A model generated the notes under the pieces. That model ran no database searches. It had not been told where the DNA came from and saw only the letters and a program-made list of their open reading frames with translations. A DNA stretch of 64,000 nt from Symbiodinium natans (taxonomy: Eukaryota; Sar; Dinophyceae; Suessiales; Symbiodiniaceae). The position numbers and the translations under genes were made by a program. Shown in pieces: positions 11,550-23,314 of this stretch (the stretch's first letter is position 1; each line of letters opens with the position of its first letter). The stretch spans positions 559,148-623,147 of the forward strand of contig CAJNDS010002446.1 in assembly GCA_905221605.1 (NCBI GenBank), written 5' to 3'.

Positions 11550-11902
11550 CTGCACAGACCAAGGACTGCCACAGCCGCACAACCTACTTGCGCACACACC
11601 TGTGGTGGGGAGCAATACGGGAAAATCTGTGGACCTTGTCTCGGCTGGGGCAGCATGAAGGCGTGGAAGACCGCCTTCGCCTGCTGGTGGTACGACTTGG
11701 AACACGTGCAAGGTGCGCTTAATCCTCATCCTCCCTTGCAAGGATTCAAGGTGAACTTATCCTGTGCGTGCAGAACCTGCCCACCCCGCCACCCCGCAGG
11801 TAGCTTGAAGCCAACGGAAGCAACCTCTGGCTGTTGCTTTGTTCGAAATCCTTTATTTCGCGATGTCGGGCGTACCTTAACCTGATGGAAAGCCCCACCC
11901 AC

Positions 11903-12138
11903 CTACCTGCTGCTGGCGATTGCTTTGGAGTCCAATTCGGACTTTGCGATTGTGTTGATGCAAACAGCCTTAAGAGAGGCAATGTGAACAACAAACCGTA
12001 GCCATTCTTTGGCACGGAAGCGCTGTCTTGCGGGCAACAGAGCTGGCGCTTCCGAAAACAACTTGGCCCAAAGATGTGCCAAAGTAAGAGATGCCACGGC
12101 TGTAACAACAAGAGGTTCAAGTAACACTAACTCCGCCA
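11903..12138 (-). CDS. Membrane-protein exon, unidentified
   Basis: Downstream of a TACAG acceptor near 12139 the frame reads VAELVLLEPLVVTAVASLTL, a transmembrane-length hydrophobic run. It is followed by basic, amphipathic sequence (PARQRFRAKEWLRF) to a stop at 11903. This arrangement, one helix then a basic juxtamembrane tail, is typical of an integral membrane protein's last exon. The family is not recognised. An overlapping frame (11746-12120) is also open but has poorer composition. Confidence 0.4.
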
Positions 12139-12446
12139 CTGTACTTACAAGTACAAGTAGCTGCGATATGCTGCGATATTGCAAAACTACGTCATGCTTT
12201 GTAATCTTCGTATAGACCCTTGTGGGAGTCTTGCATTGTGCATACGAAATACACTCACCCAAAGCAGCGCTGGCAGCGCATTCCATAAATACAGCTTCTT
12301 GCGCGACGTCCGAGCACCATGCTTCAATAGAGGCGTCTTTTGCGTCGTGGCAGCCTATACGTTACTCAACTCAACTCGGGGGCAGACCTGCACCTTGACT
12401 TTGCAGGCGTTGCGGTGCTGCACCAATTATACCACCCAACTACGTA

Positions 12447-12482
12447 TATACATGTACATACATATATATATATATACATGAT
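12447..12482. repeat. TA/CATA microsatellite
   Basis: Alternating purine-pyrimidine tract of about 35 bp of TA and CA dinucleotides. Confidence 0.85.
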
Positions 12483-12571
12483 CATCTTTAAACTTATATT
12501 GATACTGATACTTATGTACATACATAAACCAGTTCGAGTAAACGGCCGGTAAACATCAGCAAGCTACGCAC

Positions 12572-12795
12572 CTGAGCAGAGCCGCAGCGCTCGAAGGAGC
12601 CGACAACAAAGAGCCAGCGGGGTGATCTGCGGTGTGCCATGGCCCTGCTGGGGCACCCGAGGTTGTGATCTTGAGGACTTAGCACTGAAGCTACGTGGTG
12701 CCCTAAAACCTCCTGGTCCCAGAAACACTTCTGGCTGGTTGAGGTGATTGTGGTGTAGCCTCTGAAGCAAACCATGACGTGGAGGCAGGCTGACA
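12572..12795 (-). CDS. Probable exon, unidentified
   Basis: The frame reads SQKCFWDQEVLGHHVASVLS then RRSPRWLFVVGSFERCGSAQ and closes at a consensus CAG/GTGCGT donor at 12572. Composition is normal for a globular protein. A second minus-strand coding-like stretch lies just upstream (12820-13010), where two frames compete: one reads YESFGFKGFMTTDH, the other DDSETNSVTGVPGRIVEESS. They are probably neighbouring exons of one gene, but the join is unresolved and the family is unknown. Confidence 0.4.
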
Positions 12796-13722
12796 TGGTT
12801 TCAGCAGCATGTCTGCTTCGAGGCACGCTTGCTCGCCGGCTGTTGATGATTGAGCGCACCAATAACCTTTAACTTTTGCGCTAGACTCCTCGACAATTCG
12901 TCCAGGCACTCCTGTGACACTGTTGGTCTCGGAATCATCCAACTCTGAGCCCTGCTCGAGACTCTGTGGGTATGGTCGGTTGTCATGAACCCCTTGAAAC
13001 CGAAACTCTCATACAAAGGCATCCATCATGGGAACCTGAATTTCTAAACCAACCCGCTCAGAGCTGTGGGGGGCCCTTGAGAAGGTTCCTCGGAAGGCCT
13101 CATAAACGTGATTTCAAGAGGCCAAGCCGAAGGCTGGGCTCCTGAAATTCGACATCGCTTTCTGCAATACAGTCCTTCGGGCCAGCTTCCAGCCTTCCCG
13201 CAGGACTGCATTGCAAGACGGGATTCGGGGTTTTGAGATGAGGATGACTAGGATTCTAGGGCTTCAAGGCAGTTATCTTGTGTCGAGCATCAAACAAGTA
13301 TCGTGTACCTTGTAGTTTTACTTTGGGGGGCTCGCAGTGTGCAGTGCGGAGACCCTCTGGCACACCTGGATGCATCTGGGCCCGCGAGCACCTTAAACAC
13401 AGGAGCTTCTCGTCGACTAAATTGCCGGGAGACAAGCAGTGCCGCGCCGGAAACATGGCCAAGCGGCCAAGCATTTTTAGGTTCGGTTCTGTGCAACTAA
13501 AGCTTCATGGCAGCTGACCTGCCGGGAAAGGTGTGAAAGTAGACTCCGCAAAAGCCTGTGATCAGAAGCTTTCCATCACCTCAGAAGGGCATAAAGATGG
13601 CCAAGGAGCACGGGGTCGGTGAAAACTTGACTGAAGAACAAGTAAGACTGCCGAGGTCATGTCCCGCTCTGCTCTGCCCACTGCTAGTCTCGCCCGCGCG
13701 AAGGGTCTGGCGCCATGAATGC

Positions 13723-13813
13723 CTGGACAGTGTTGGGCAGTTCTTGCAGGATTTGGCAAAACAACAGGGCCTCCAGTTGTTGGTTCAGGTCGTCGACATC
13801 CGGCACCACTCGC
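13723..13813 (-). CDS. Short exon, unidentified
   Basis: This 91-nt exon runs between acceptor CCCCAG/G and a GC donor (GTCCAG/GCATTC). It reads RVVPDVDDLNQQLEALLFCQ then ILQELPNTVQ, an amphipathic helical peptide. The listed longer frames on both strands at 13558-13906 are shadows with poorer composition. Family unknown. Confidence 0.4.
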
Positions 13814-14845
13814 CTGGGGCTCGCACCGCCGCGAGCCTGATCTCACAGCAACATGCAACTGAGGCTCTGCACTAGGCTGTCTAGGAGCAAGATGAAGTTT
13901 CTGCAAGTCCCGTCAACCTATTGTATAGCAAAACAATGCCGGTTTTTCGGACTTGGCAAACCTCTGCTTCTTAAATTCCCTGGTATATGAGACATGGGAC
14001 ATGTTCTCCGACCCACAACCGAGCCTTTCGCCCACGTCCGCCACGGGGCCTCGCTTCAAGATCTAGGTCGATCGAGACCACGGTTCAACTTCGAGCAAGA
14101 GGTTGGCCATAGTCGCCATAGTTGAATGCGCAAAGACAGGTCATGAAGACCGAGGGTGCTGAAAGCACACTACACATGTCATACATTTGTTGGCGGAGTT
14201 CCTTGCAGCATGCCTGTGGCAAGTTCTGGGTCATAAGTACATCCATGATCGGCCCGTTGGTTCGCTAGTTGCTGGTCTGGCCGTTGGCCCCATCAGAAGA
14301 AACACTGGCTCTTGCCACAAAGCTGCACAACAGTACTTGTAAAGGCCAGGTGAATTCTCGGAGTGCAGGTGTATTTTGTGCCATTTTGTGCCAATGGGTA
14401 AGCCGAGTTCGGTGTTGAGTTCGCGGGCTTGGCTGGAACTTCAAGAGGGGACTCCTGTTCCACCGGAGTAAACCCGCAGCCCGTTCGCGGCTACACGCAG
14501 CTCTTCGCGCAAGTGAGGCCATGGGGCCCAGCCGCAGTGACAAGCCGTCACCCCTAAACCCTAAAGCCTAAACCCACTGCCCAGGCCTGCGGGGAGGTGT
14601 CGAAGATTCCCTAAAGGACGCCTGCAGGTTTGAAGCTTCTGGCGATCTTTCTGGCGATGCGATGCAATCCCATATTAGCTGCTGAGCCATGAACATTCGC
14701 AGCTATTACGATTGTCCCAGCGCATGTGAAACCTGCCTTGTAGCTCGTATAGCTCGTATCCCAGTCCGCCTCCAGCCAGACAGCTTTTCCAAGAATGCGG
14801 AAGTCTGGCTAGGGCGCTGCCTAGCCACTTACCACCGAAAAACAC

Positions 14846-15003
14846 ACCATCCCCCCACCCCCCCCCCCCTCCCCCACCCCCTCCAAACAAGAGAGAAGTT
14901 GACCCTCAATTTTTTGAAGGGGCCGGGACATGATGCGGAAAGGGCATGCCCCGTGACAACTCATACGTCTCCCCCCGGCCCCCCCCCCCCCCCCCCACAC
15001 CCC
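14846..15003. repeat. Poly-C/A-rich low-complexity tract
   Basis: Runs of 8-17 C interrupted by A and T near 14848-14882 and 14973-15000, with a matching G-rich tract at 15184-15219. The glycine- or proline-rich open frames over this area are products of the homopolymers. The 14.0-15.5 kb interval has no supportable gene; a CCCTAAA-like tract lies at 14550-14575. Confidence 0.85.
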
Positions 15004-15537
15004 AGAGCGCACACAAACCAAAACTAAGAAACAGCATGTCCAACTCATGCTCCCAGATTCTGCATCCGACTTCTTACTTACAGTAGCACTACAGGATGGG
15101 GAACTTAGACGAAGACACGGGATACCCACAGGCCGAGAGGAAGTTCGACGAAGGCTGGGGGGCGGGACGAACGGTTCGACGAAGGCCAGGGTCTCGACGA
15201 AGGTGGGGGGGGGGGGGTTCGACGGCCTTTGCCGGAGGCTGTGCGCCACCCGCCCTCACGCGCCGTCCATGATCAATTTGCCGCTGAATTTCGACGTTCC
15301 AACATTCCTGAGCGCCCCCTGTGATCCCAAGAGCCCGCGACAAGTCCTCACCATTCCGGCTCATGGGTTCACTGTCACTGTCCAGGCACACCCAGCAGCC
15401 GCGCTCCCGAAATCAGCAGTGCACGACCCGACAACCAAGATCAGAATTCTCAGTCGCTGGAGCAAGTTTGCATTGGAAGAACGTGTTTAGAACCAACTCC
15501 CAGCAATGATGACCAATGCATGCCCAACCATGGACAG

Positions 15538-16430
15538 CTACCTTGAGCACGGTGGAACAGCCAGCATACATTTTCTGTGTTTGCGCTGACACGCATAGGG
15601 GCTACAGACCTGCCGGACCGGCATACAAAACTTTGTAGTATCTTGACAAACTTTAAAATCATGATAAATTTTACCATTAAGGCTTCTAGCTTGTCTCAAG
15701 GAATTCAACAGTATTGCTCGCGTCCTGCGGCATTTGACGATACTGCTTGCGCGTTCTTCCTCGGATGCAGGTGGTCGTTGTGGATTAGGTCTTTGGTGCT
15801 CCTTGCCGTCCTTACCTTGACTCGTCTCAATCCTAACTGCTAAATTAGCCAGTTCTTCCTGTAACAGCTTCTTGACCTCAATCTTCAGGTTCTTCATTGT
15901 TGTTTTTTCCACAACTTCCTGGCTCTCACTCACGTCTACAGCCTTAGACTTTCTTGGCGGGCTTGACGTTGCTTGAGTTCATTTGTGTTATCTTTCTGCC
16001 TTCTGAGATCCTCTACTATAGCTGTGAGAGAAAACTGGTTGGAAAACATTGATTGGATACAGCTGCTTTCGCCTCTTGCGACAGAAACCAAGACCTATGT
16101 CATGTATGCATTCTTCTGGTGTGCATTGCTCTTGTGATTCAGCTCCTTTGTATCATCCCCACGATTTTCCATCCTCGCGTCGCAGTCTTCTGGCATTGGC
16201 TTTCTAAGAGTCCCCGACCTGTGTCACAAACGGCAACGCTTCCGGTTTGGCTCGGAGAAAATGTCGTAGCATCTGGTAATGTTCCTCTTCCCACCCTGTA
16301 ATGGCTCCGAGTCTCAACAATCAGATCCTTTGTTCGTTGTCTTCTGCCTTGGGGTAAGAGCTGCAAGGCAGTTACGTCGAGGTCTCCTTCCTTCTGTTCG
16401 TTTTCGGCAATTTTCTGCACAGCAGGTTAT
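15538..16430 (-). CDS. Charged/coiled-coil gene fragment with frame breaks
   Basis: Three minus-strand coding-like pieces in order: 16430-16225 (AENEQKEGDLDVTALQLLPQ ... KDLIVETRSHYR, then shifted by one base WEEEHYQMLRHFLRAKPEAL, ending at a CAG/GT donor); about 16035-15945 (VEDLRRQKDNTNELKQRQAR); and 15933-15720 (KNLKIEVKKLLQEELANLAV, then a Pro/Glu/Ser-rich tail). Composition is Lys/Glu/Gln-rich and more A/T-rich than its neighbours, as in coiled-coil proteins or mobile-element ORF1-like proteins. The shift inside the first piece (near 16290) is either a frameshift or an undetected splice. No family is recognised; a degraded pseudogene is possible. Confidence 0.35.
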
Positions 16431-16498
16431 TTGTTTTTCCAAACGAAACGATTCGTGAAACACTCGTTTGACTGCGCTTCATTGAAAATTCATGTGGG

Positions 16499-16523
16499 GA
16501 GGGGGGGGAGGGGGGGGGGGAGG
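16499..16523. repeat. Poly-G tract
   Basis: Nearly pure G (with two A) for about 25 bp, one of several such runs in the window (24283, 24462, 43970, 48695, 59750). Confidence 0.9.
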
Positions 16524-17002
16524 GACATGACTTGTCCAAATATTAGGGAGACCGTGTGACTACGGAGCCGTGAGAACCATTCTGGGGGCGCGACTCCATC
16601 TTTCCAGTATCCACCTCTTGAGGTTTCAGTGCTTGTAGGCTGTAGGGATTTTAAGGTTAGGCTTGTTAAGGGGTTTAAGGCTTGTTAAGGGTCTTCAGGT
16701 CTGTTGAATTTTAAGGGTGTCTTGGGGTTTACAAGCACGGAGCAGTCAGGCTTACAACTGGAAGGCCCCTAGCCTCCGCCTCCTCCCCCACGGGCATTGC
16801 TTATTATTCTGGAATCCTCCGCAACAGGCGTGGGCATCAAACGCAACAGCGTGTCAAGGTGAGTCAATCAAGGTATAGAGGTGACCTGACTTCTGTCGAA
16901 AGCTGCCGCTAGCACCTGGGACACAACCATGGACACAACGCCTGCACGCATCCAAGACCAGCGCATTCCCAAATCTTCCAAATCTTACTTCGAGGACCGC
17001 AC

Positions 17003-20000
17003 TTCTGCCAGCGGCTCGGAGAGACTGGCATCCGTATCCTCAGAACAAAAATCACAAGCAACCACGATGCTCTGCAGCCGCAGCACAAGGCAAATCAAGC
17101 ACACAATCAGCGCCACATCAGCCCAAGTCCATCTAGGATGCTGCTCTCGCACAGCTCAGCTATGGGCCCGGATATCTCTCTCCAGGGCGTTGGCAGCTTT
17201 CTGCGCATCACAGGTGTACAATCTAGCTCTCAAAGGACCCGAAAACTGCTGCGCAAAGGGTAGGCCTACTGCTTATGAGTGTGTCGCAACTGAAGTGCTG
17301 CAGTGTCAGCCGTCAAGCGGAATTGTGTTTGGGCTGGATGCCAGAAGCTTAAGCTGCCATTGCACCGATCTCTGTAGTCTACACATGTCTCAAGTTCAGT
17401 CTGACAGCACATGGGTTCTATTCGCACCTCTGCTTGTCCGTACCCAAGAAGGATGGCTTGGATCACCCCGCAGCATCAAGTACTCACGTTACAAGGGGCC
17501 GCAGACATGACTTGAGCACGTCCGCACCGTGTCCAGCAAAGCGAGCATGATGCACAGCGCGAACATCACCTCCACCAAAGGCGGCTAAGTCGGAGCCTAC
17601 TCCACCGGTTGAGGTAACCCACATGGTCTAATTCTGCTGCCGTGGCTCCGAACGTTTGCCATTGGTTCCCACCTTTGCAACACGGCGAGCTCACCGACAT
17701 CACTACTTGTTTCCCTCAGGTCGAGACGGCCAGCCTCAAATCAGTTATGGCTGTCCTTTTTGCTACCAATAAGAGCCCCTACTTCAGGACACGGCACCTG
17801 GTATCTGGGGAACCCAACAAATGGCAAACAACCCCCATGATGTCAGACCGCTTCAAGTCTGACCGCACATTTGCATGCCAATCCTCTGGGCGACTAGTCG
17901 CAAGGGCCGCAAGCACCCTGTGATTCGAGAAGCTGTTGCTAGAAAGTCAGCGGAGAAGCCCTGAGAACCGCACTGCCATGATGTCAGGCCGGTCTTTCCT
18001 TGGGCGAATCTTTACGAAACAAGTGAGCAAAATATGTACAGTCTCCTCAACTCTCCTATTGACTCAGGCAAGCGAAACAGTTGGGCCATAATGCGGAGCA
18101 AGTCTCAACCGGCAAATGCTGATCTCATCACGAGATATGCGGAGGTCACGTACGCAAATGGACGTCACCTCCTTGTCCTGGGCAAGTTGCCCAAGCAGCA
18201 GCGCACAAAAACTCAACTCACGGTCGCACATGCGTTCGCATCCAAAGTCACGCAGAATGCAGAAAAGTCATTCTATATCATATTTCTCCTCCTTCTCCCT
18301 TCTTCTTGCTCTTCTTTGCCTTCTTCTCAGCACGTCTGGGCATTCGGTTGCCCGTTCACGCCACGCATCTGCGCACTCGTATACCGGGGTACATGATTAG
18401 ATCACAGAACGCGGATTGAAACGAGAGTCCTCCTCCCTTTCTCGGATCCACCTTCCCTTTCAACCGCCCGTGACAAGTTTACGTGAGACCTTATGCAGAC
18501 CTTCTGTGGACTCCACTGCCTGCTCTCCACCGGAACCCCAAGCATCAAACCTCCGGTACACTCTTTCTTTTTCTTTTGATCTTCTTCTTCTGCTGCACGG
18601 CATGGAGGCAGGGTTGCCCCTTCCCTCTCTTTCTCTTGCTCTTTCTCGTTCTCGTTCTCGTTCGCTTTCCTTTTCACCCACGGGGTTCCCCACACGACTT
18701 GAGCCACATTGGCACCCTCTTCTCTCTCATCCTCTTTTTGTGTTCCACTTCTTCTACACGCACTCTCCCTCCCTCTCTCGCCTTTACAGGTCAACACACA
18801 CACACACAACCCTAAGCTACAAAGCGAAACCCTTGTTTGCCTTGCAGTACTCATAGAGCCCATCGGCTTTACCACAGCTGCCTGTGGCTGCCTGACAAAA
18901 CACGATGTGACTGAGGCATCGTCACTTGAAGGACTGTTTATGGTTGATCTACAAGGACAATGAAGTTATTGTAGTGTAGAATGTTTCAGGTCTCGTGTTG
19001 TCAGGGGGCTCTTCGGGCTTAGGGAGAAGATGTGCTCTTCGGGTTTAGTGAGAAGATGTAGCTTGGGCTTGCTGTCACGGCATTGGGTTCCTAACGCTGC
19101 TGCTCTTTCGCACAAGGCGAGGACCCACCACCGTACAATCATACACCAACGCCCCCTACTGGTTCGCAGCAGGGAACTATAAGTAAGTATCTTGCGTGCC
19201 CAGCTCAAGGTTCCCTGGCATTTCCGACGCCAACCACCCGCCTGTAGAAGCCACGAAGCGTTGCCATGAAAGATCGAGTGCGCCGCCAGCTCCACAACTG
19301 GCATGCAGGGCAGGAGGTCACATGCGAACGCAACTGGCACAATAAAGAAGTGCCAAAGAACCTGATGGAGTATGATATAGTCATAGATAGTGACTTTGAC
19401 AAAAGTGCATACATAGATATATATATATATATATATGCATATATATGTATGTATGTATATATAGGTGTATATATATATATATAGATGTACATGTACATAT
19501 AGAAATAGAAGCTCAAGACATCAGCTCTTCAGTGTCATTGATGATGGGATGTGGGAGTCAAGTCCTCTGATGACTGACCTGCATGCAGCTTGCCTGGAAC
19601 ATTGTCGCGCACAATATTCATCTTGATGCCGTGGCCTCGCAAATGGCCAACACTGTTCTGTTTGCAGCTGTAATACGTGCAGCTCTCTCTGTATTGCAGG
19701 TCGCCGTCAGCAAACTCCCGAATTGCTGTCATGAACGGGGACAGCGACTCAGACAACATGTCAGAGAGCGTCGCCTTCATAGACGCCACCTGTCATGCCG
19801 CTGGAGAAGGGTGCATGTTCTGAATGACATACTACTCCTGTCACGGATCTACTCTCCAACATGCTGCTGCATGCCGCACGCAGCGCACCTGGCTTGGCCG
19901 GCTTGCTCCAGTTGTAGGAGTCGCCACGACGGCCACTGTAGTCCCAACCGTTGCTGCCCCAGTCCTGCCAGCCCCAATCGGACCAGTCCTTCCAGTCCTG

Positions 20001-20024
20001 CGACGATTTCAGAGCCAGATGGTG
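17003..20024 (-). CDS. Duplicated gene of unknown family, copy 1
   Basis: Exons 5'->3': 20024-19889 (W/D/G-rich, DWKDWSDWGWQDWGSNGWDY); 19789-19705 (KATLSDMLSESLSPFMTAIR); 19297-19242 (VELAAHSIFHGNASWLLQ); 18891-18841 (ATGSCGKADGLYEYCK); 18177 to about 18094 (DKEVTSICVRDLRISRDEIS, then ICRLRLA); 17672-17641 (VGTNGKRSEP); 17200-17161 (KAANALERDIRAH); 17038-17003 (DTDASLSEPLAE). Phases agree from the 85-nt exon through the 51-nt exon into the next. Donors are mostly GC. A possible first exon lies at 20464-20361 (Arg/Gln/Ser-rich, after a Met). The 56-, 51-, 32-, 40- and 36-nt exons match copy 2 exactly in length. I do not recognise the family: the N terminus is low-complexity aromatic, the rest looks helical. 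At least one small exon between 17641 and 17161 is missing, because the phases there do not meet. Confidence 0.7.
19411..19500. repeat. TA/TGTA microsatellite
   Basis: About 90 bp of alternating TA with interspersed GTA and TGCA units, inside an intron of copy 1 of the duplicated gene. Confidence 0.85.
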
Positions 20025-21289
20025 CTAGGCGTCTGCAGTTCTCAATGATCTATATAGCATTCTATAGAAGAGGAACAACGGAACTACAGTGCTCGAGAGT
20101 CCGCAATGCAGCTCTTCTCTTCTGAGGGTGGTTCCTCTGTTACTCCCCGCATCCCAACTGGGTACCGACTACTTCCAGGCCTGGCCATATTTCCAGCTGC
20201 TGCTGTCCTAGCAGAGTCGATGCGTGGGGGCTGTGCTTGCTCTTCCTACACTGCGGCTACAGGTTGCTGCACAGCGTTCCCTGCATCTCGCTGCCTCCTC
20301 CCCGCCCCCCCACCCCCCCCGCTGCGTGCCTTATCGCCGTCGGCGTCCGGCACTACCTGTCTCTGTCTCTGTCTTGACTGTGACCTCGAATCTGCCTCCG
20401 CAAACTGTGGCTCAACATGCCAGCAGAAGCAAGAAACATCCAGCAAAGCTGTGCTTTCTGCCATCGGCTGAATGTGGGGTTGCGAGCATCTTTCAACCAG
20501 GCATCAGGGCCTGACTGTCAGGGGCAGCGCGTACCCTCCTCACATCACAACAAGGTGTCAGTCCCTAGGTGCTTCAGATTTACACGCTCATTGGATAAGG
20601 GTTCAAGGTACCCTCATCCCGAACAAGTCCTACATGAGGGCTGAGCTCCACTGCGCTGCATGCAGCCTGTGACATTCATATGCTCGACCCCGAACCCTCC
20701 CTAAATGCCTTGCGCAACTGCTCAGGCGAACTTTCTTCTAAGCCCACAGTCATCATGGGTCCATAGGGTGTCGGGTGGCCCTCCAGGGGATAGCATTGGT
20801 AAACATTCGTCCGCGTGTCCGCGCGTCCGCGCACGTTCCTTTGTGCCAAACCTTTGCAGCTATATAGTGTTCATGAGCGGAGGCGTTAGGGCAAGTGACG
20901 ACAAGGTAGGTACCCGCAATTCCGTGGATTCAGGGTCTTTTTTGTTGGTGGTTCGTGGTTCCAATGTCCTCTGTCCAATCGTTCAGGGTTCGGGGAAACC
21001 GAGGCCTTTAACGGTCTGAGGAGCCCCACCCTACCCCACCACTTGTTGTCATGCATTCATCAGACCCTGAATCCCTGGAGTGTCCTTCGACTGGGAGACG
21101 ACGCTTCAGTATACCCCTGCGGCGAACAGATGTGAGGGTGACTTGGAGGTTTAGGGTTGAGGAGCCGCAGGACTTTGCAAGCGGAGACTTGTAGGGTTTG
21201 AGGCTTGAAGGTGGGCGAAGGACAAGGATCTTAGTCCTGCATCCGGGGTCAAACTGTGGAAATAAGTGCTCTTTCAGATAGGTGTCACG

Positions 21290-22280
21290 AGTACTTTTGA
21301 AAACTTAGAACCTTTGAGAGTTTGAAACGATAAAACACCATTGAGACTTTGGAGTGTGAAAGCTTCGAATTTTGAAGAATGAAAACGACGAACGACACGG
21401 AATTGGAAAGCTTGAAAGCTTGAAAGAGCTTGAGCTCGAAAGTGGGAAACGAGATCGAGTTTGAAGGTTTGAAGCATAATCCCTGAACACAAGGCAAAAA
21501 CGGCAGGACCGGAGCGAGTTTGCCTTTGGAATTTGAGAGTTTCAGAGCTTGAGACTTTCAAAGTATGAGAGATTGAGAGTCAAGCGTCCAGAAGGTTCGG
21601 CATTTGAAAGTTTGAAAACCATGCGAGTTTGAAAGCTCGAAGTCTGAAACTCTGAAGCTTGACGACACTCGAGCACGAAAAGTTTCATGCTTTGATAGTC
21701 TGCGCGCATGATGTTTCAAACTTTTAATAACCTCTCAAACTTTTGAACTCTAAACGGAAACTCTCAAATTCGTAGCTGTCAAACCTTCAAACTCGTCTTG
21801 TTTCAAACTCTCGAACTCGCGCGAACGGCCCGTAAACGAGTCAAACTCGAACGGGCTTCGAACTTCAAACTCTCAAACTCCAGATCTTTCTACTGTTCAA
21901 ACTCGCAGCATCGTGGCCTCCCTAAGCTACGCATAACCTCAAGTTCTAAACTCGAAACTATCAAACTGTCAAACTTTCGAGTTCGAGATGCTTCAAACTC
22001 TCGAGCTCTCAATCTCGAAACTCCGTCGAACTCCAATCTTTCTAAATTTGAACTTTTTTCAAAGTCGGGATCGCGAAAGTTTGGAGATTGAGTTTGCAAG
22101 GAGGCATATCAACCCATTTTTTTGAACGAACGAATGAAGGCTGAGCGGCTCGACACACTGCATTACTGAAAGAGGCTTCCCTGCACGTAGTTTCTAATTT
22201 GTTTCAAAGTGCAAACTCGACATGTCGACATGTTCCAACTTTCAAACTTTCCCAACCCTAAAGTTCGAGCTCGAACGTCT
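21290..22280. repeat. Degenerate 'gtttgaaag/caaact' element, copy A
   Basis: About 1 kb built from imperfect repeats of a 9-12-bp motif. The left third (21290-21670) carries it as gtttgaaag/cttgaa; from about 21710 to 22280 it is in the opposite orientation as caaactctc/ttcaaac. The element ends near gttcgagctcgaacgtcttc. It shares an ordered series of landmarks with the element at 40262-41062, so it is a dispersed repeat and not a chance low-complexity tract. Open frames inside are rich in Ser, Leu and Phe and are not genes. Confidence 0.85.
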
Positions 22281-22785
22281 TCGAAGCACGTGGCTCGTGA
22301 CACCCTTTCATGCTCTTTCAACAGCTGCAGAAGAGGAGTCCCCTGCGGCCGGCCTCATAGGCTTTCCGCTTGCCAGCCTGCTGTTATGGCACACTTAAGT
22401 CCATCCACCCAAGTTGCACGGTCCAAAGGTTAGAGACCCTCTCCCTCGGTGTACCTGATATTGGCCAGCCCAATCGTAGTCGTCGATGGGTCCATCGCCT
22501 CCGACGAGCTGCGGAATCACAAAGTGGCCCTCGGAGCATTCGCCACTGATACGCAAACTCCTTGAAAGGAAAAAAATGAGCAAACATGGATGTCGCCTGC
22601 AAGTACCTCCCCAAGTCCTCCTACCCTCACATATTGTTTCCCAGAAACTCAGAACACACAGAAGCGGAGTGCTACGTACATGAGCACAAGGCCCACACCT
22701 TGGCTCTCGCCACGCGCATTCCGGAAGATGGCCTCATCCTCAAGGCGAGGCTCAGGGGACTTCCTGGTAGTGGGTTCAATTCATG

Positions 22786-22880
22786 GGTTAGGGTTTAGGG
22801 TTTAGGGTTTAGGATTTAGGGTTTAGGGTTTAGGTTTTAGGGTTTAAGGTTTAGGGTTTTAGGGTTTAGGTTAGGGCTAA
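22786..22880 (+). repeat. Degenerate TTTAGGG interstitial telomere tract
   Basis: About 95 bp of GGGTTTA units with point variants (ggatttag, ggttttag, gtttaag). The orientation is TTTAGGG on the plus strand. The tract sits between the two copies of the duplicated gene. Confidence 0.9.
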
Positions 22881-23314
22881 TAAGTTAAGTGAGTTAAGGG
22901 GTCAGGCCAGGGTCAATCGCAGCCCGTGGGGTCCTTTTCCACGGGCGAAACTTCCCTTCTGTTACCGTCGACTGGGCTGGAAGAATGGATTGCGCTACCA
23001 ATGCAAGTCCACAATGGGGCGTGCCTCACATCTCTCAAAGGCTCCTTGAAGGACCTTGCCATGACCAGGTCATTTCTGAAACAAGAAGGAATTGACATAT
23101 TCGCACAGGAAGCGAAATTTGTCGACGAAGGCCTAGGGCCTAGGGCCATTGTGCCTCTGTGCCTGTGCAACTCATCCTTGCATTGTCGTAGCCGGATATA
23201 TCTAGATCTACTACACTGCACTCAAAGTGCATCGGTGCATCGCCAGAAAGACCACAATTTCCGACATCAACACTGCGAGCATCCGAAGGCCAAGCCCGTT
23301 GATGAGTTCCACAC

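Noticed and set aside
14105-14130. Repeat of the BRCC36 exon end (TTCAACTATGG-GACT) as CAFNYGDYG
   Set aside because: Sixteen similar bases only; the upstream peptide does not match BRCC36, so it is probably coincidence and not an exon copy.
16929-17510. 193-codon plus-strand frame
   Set aside because: It is the shadow of minus-strand exons of the duplicated gene (17003-17038 and 17161-17200), whose codon-level conservation fixes the strand.
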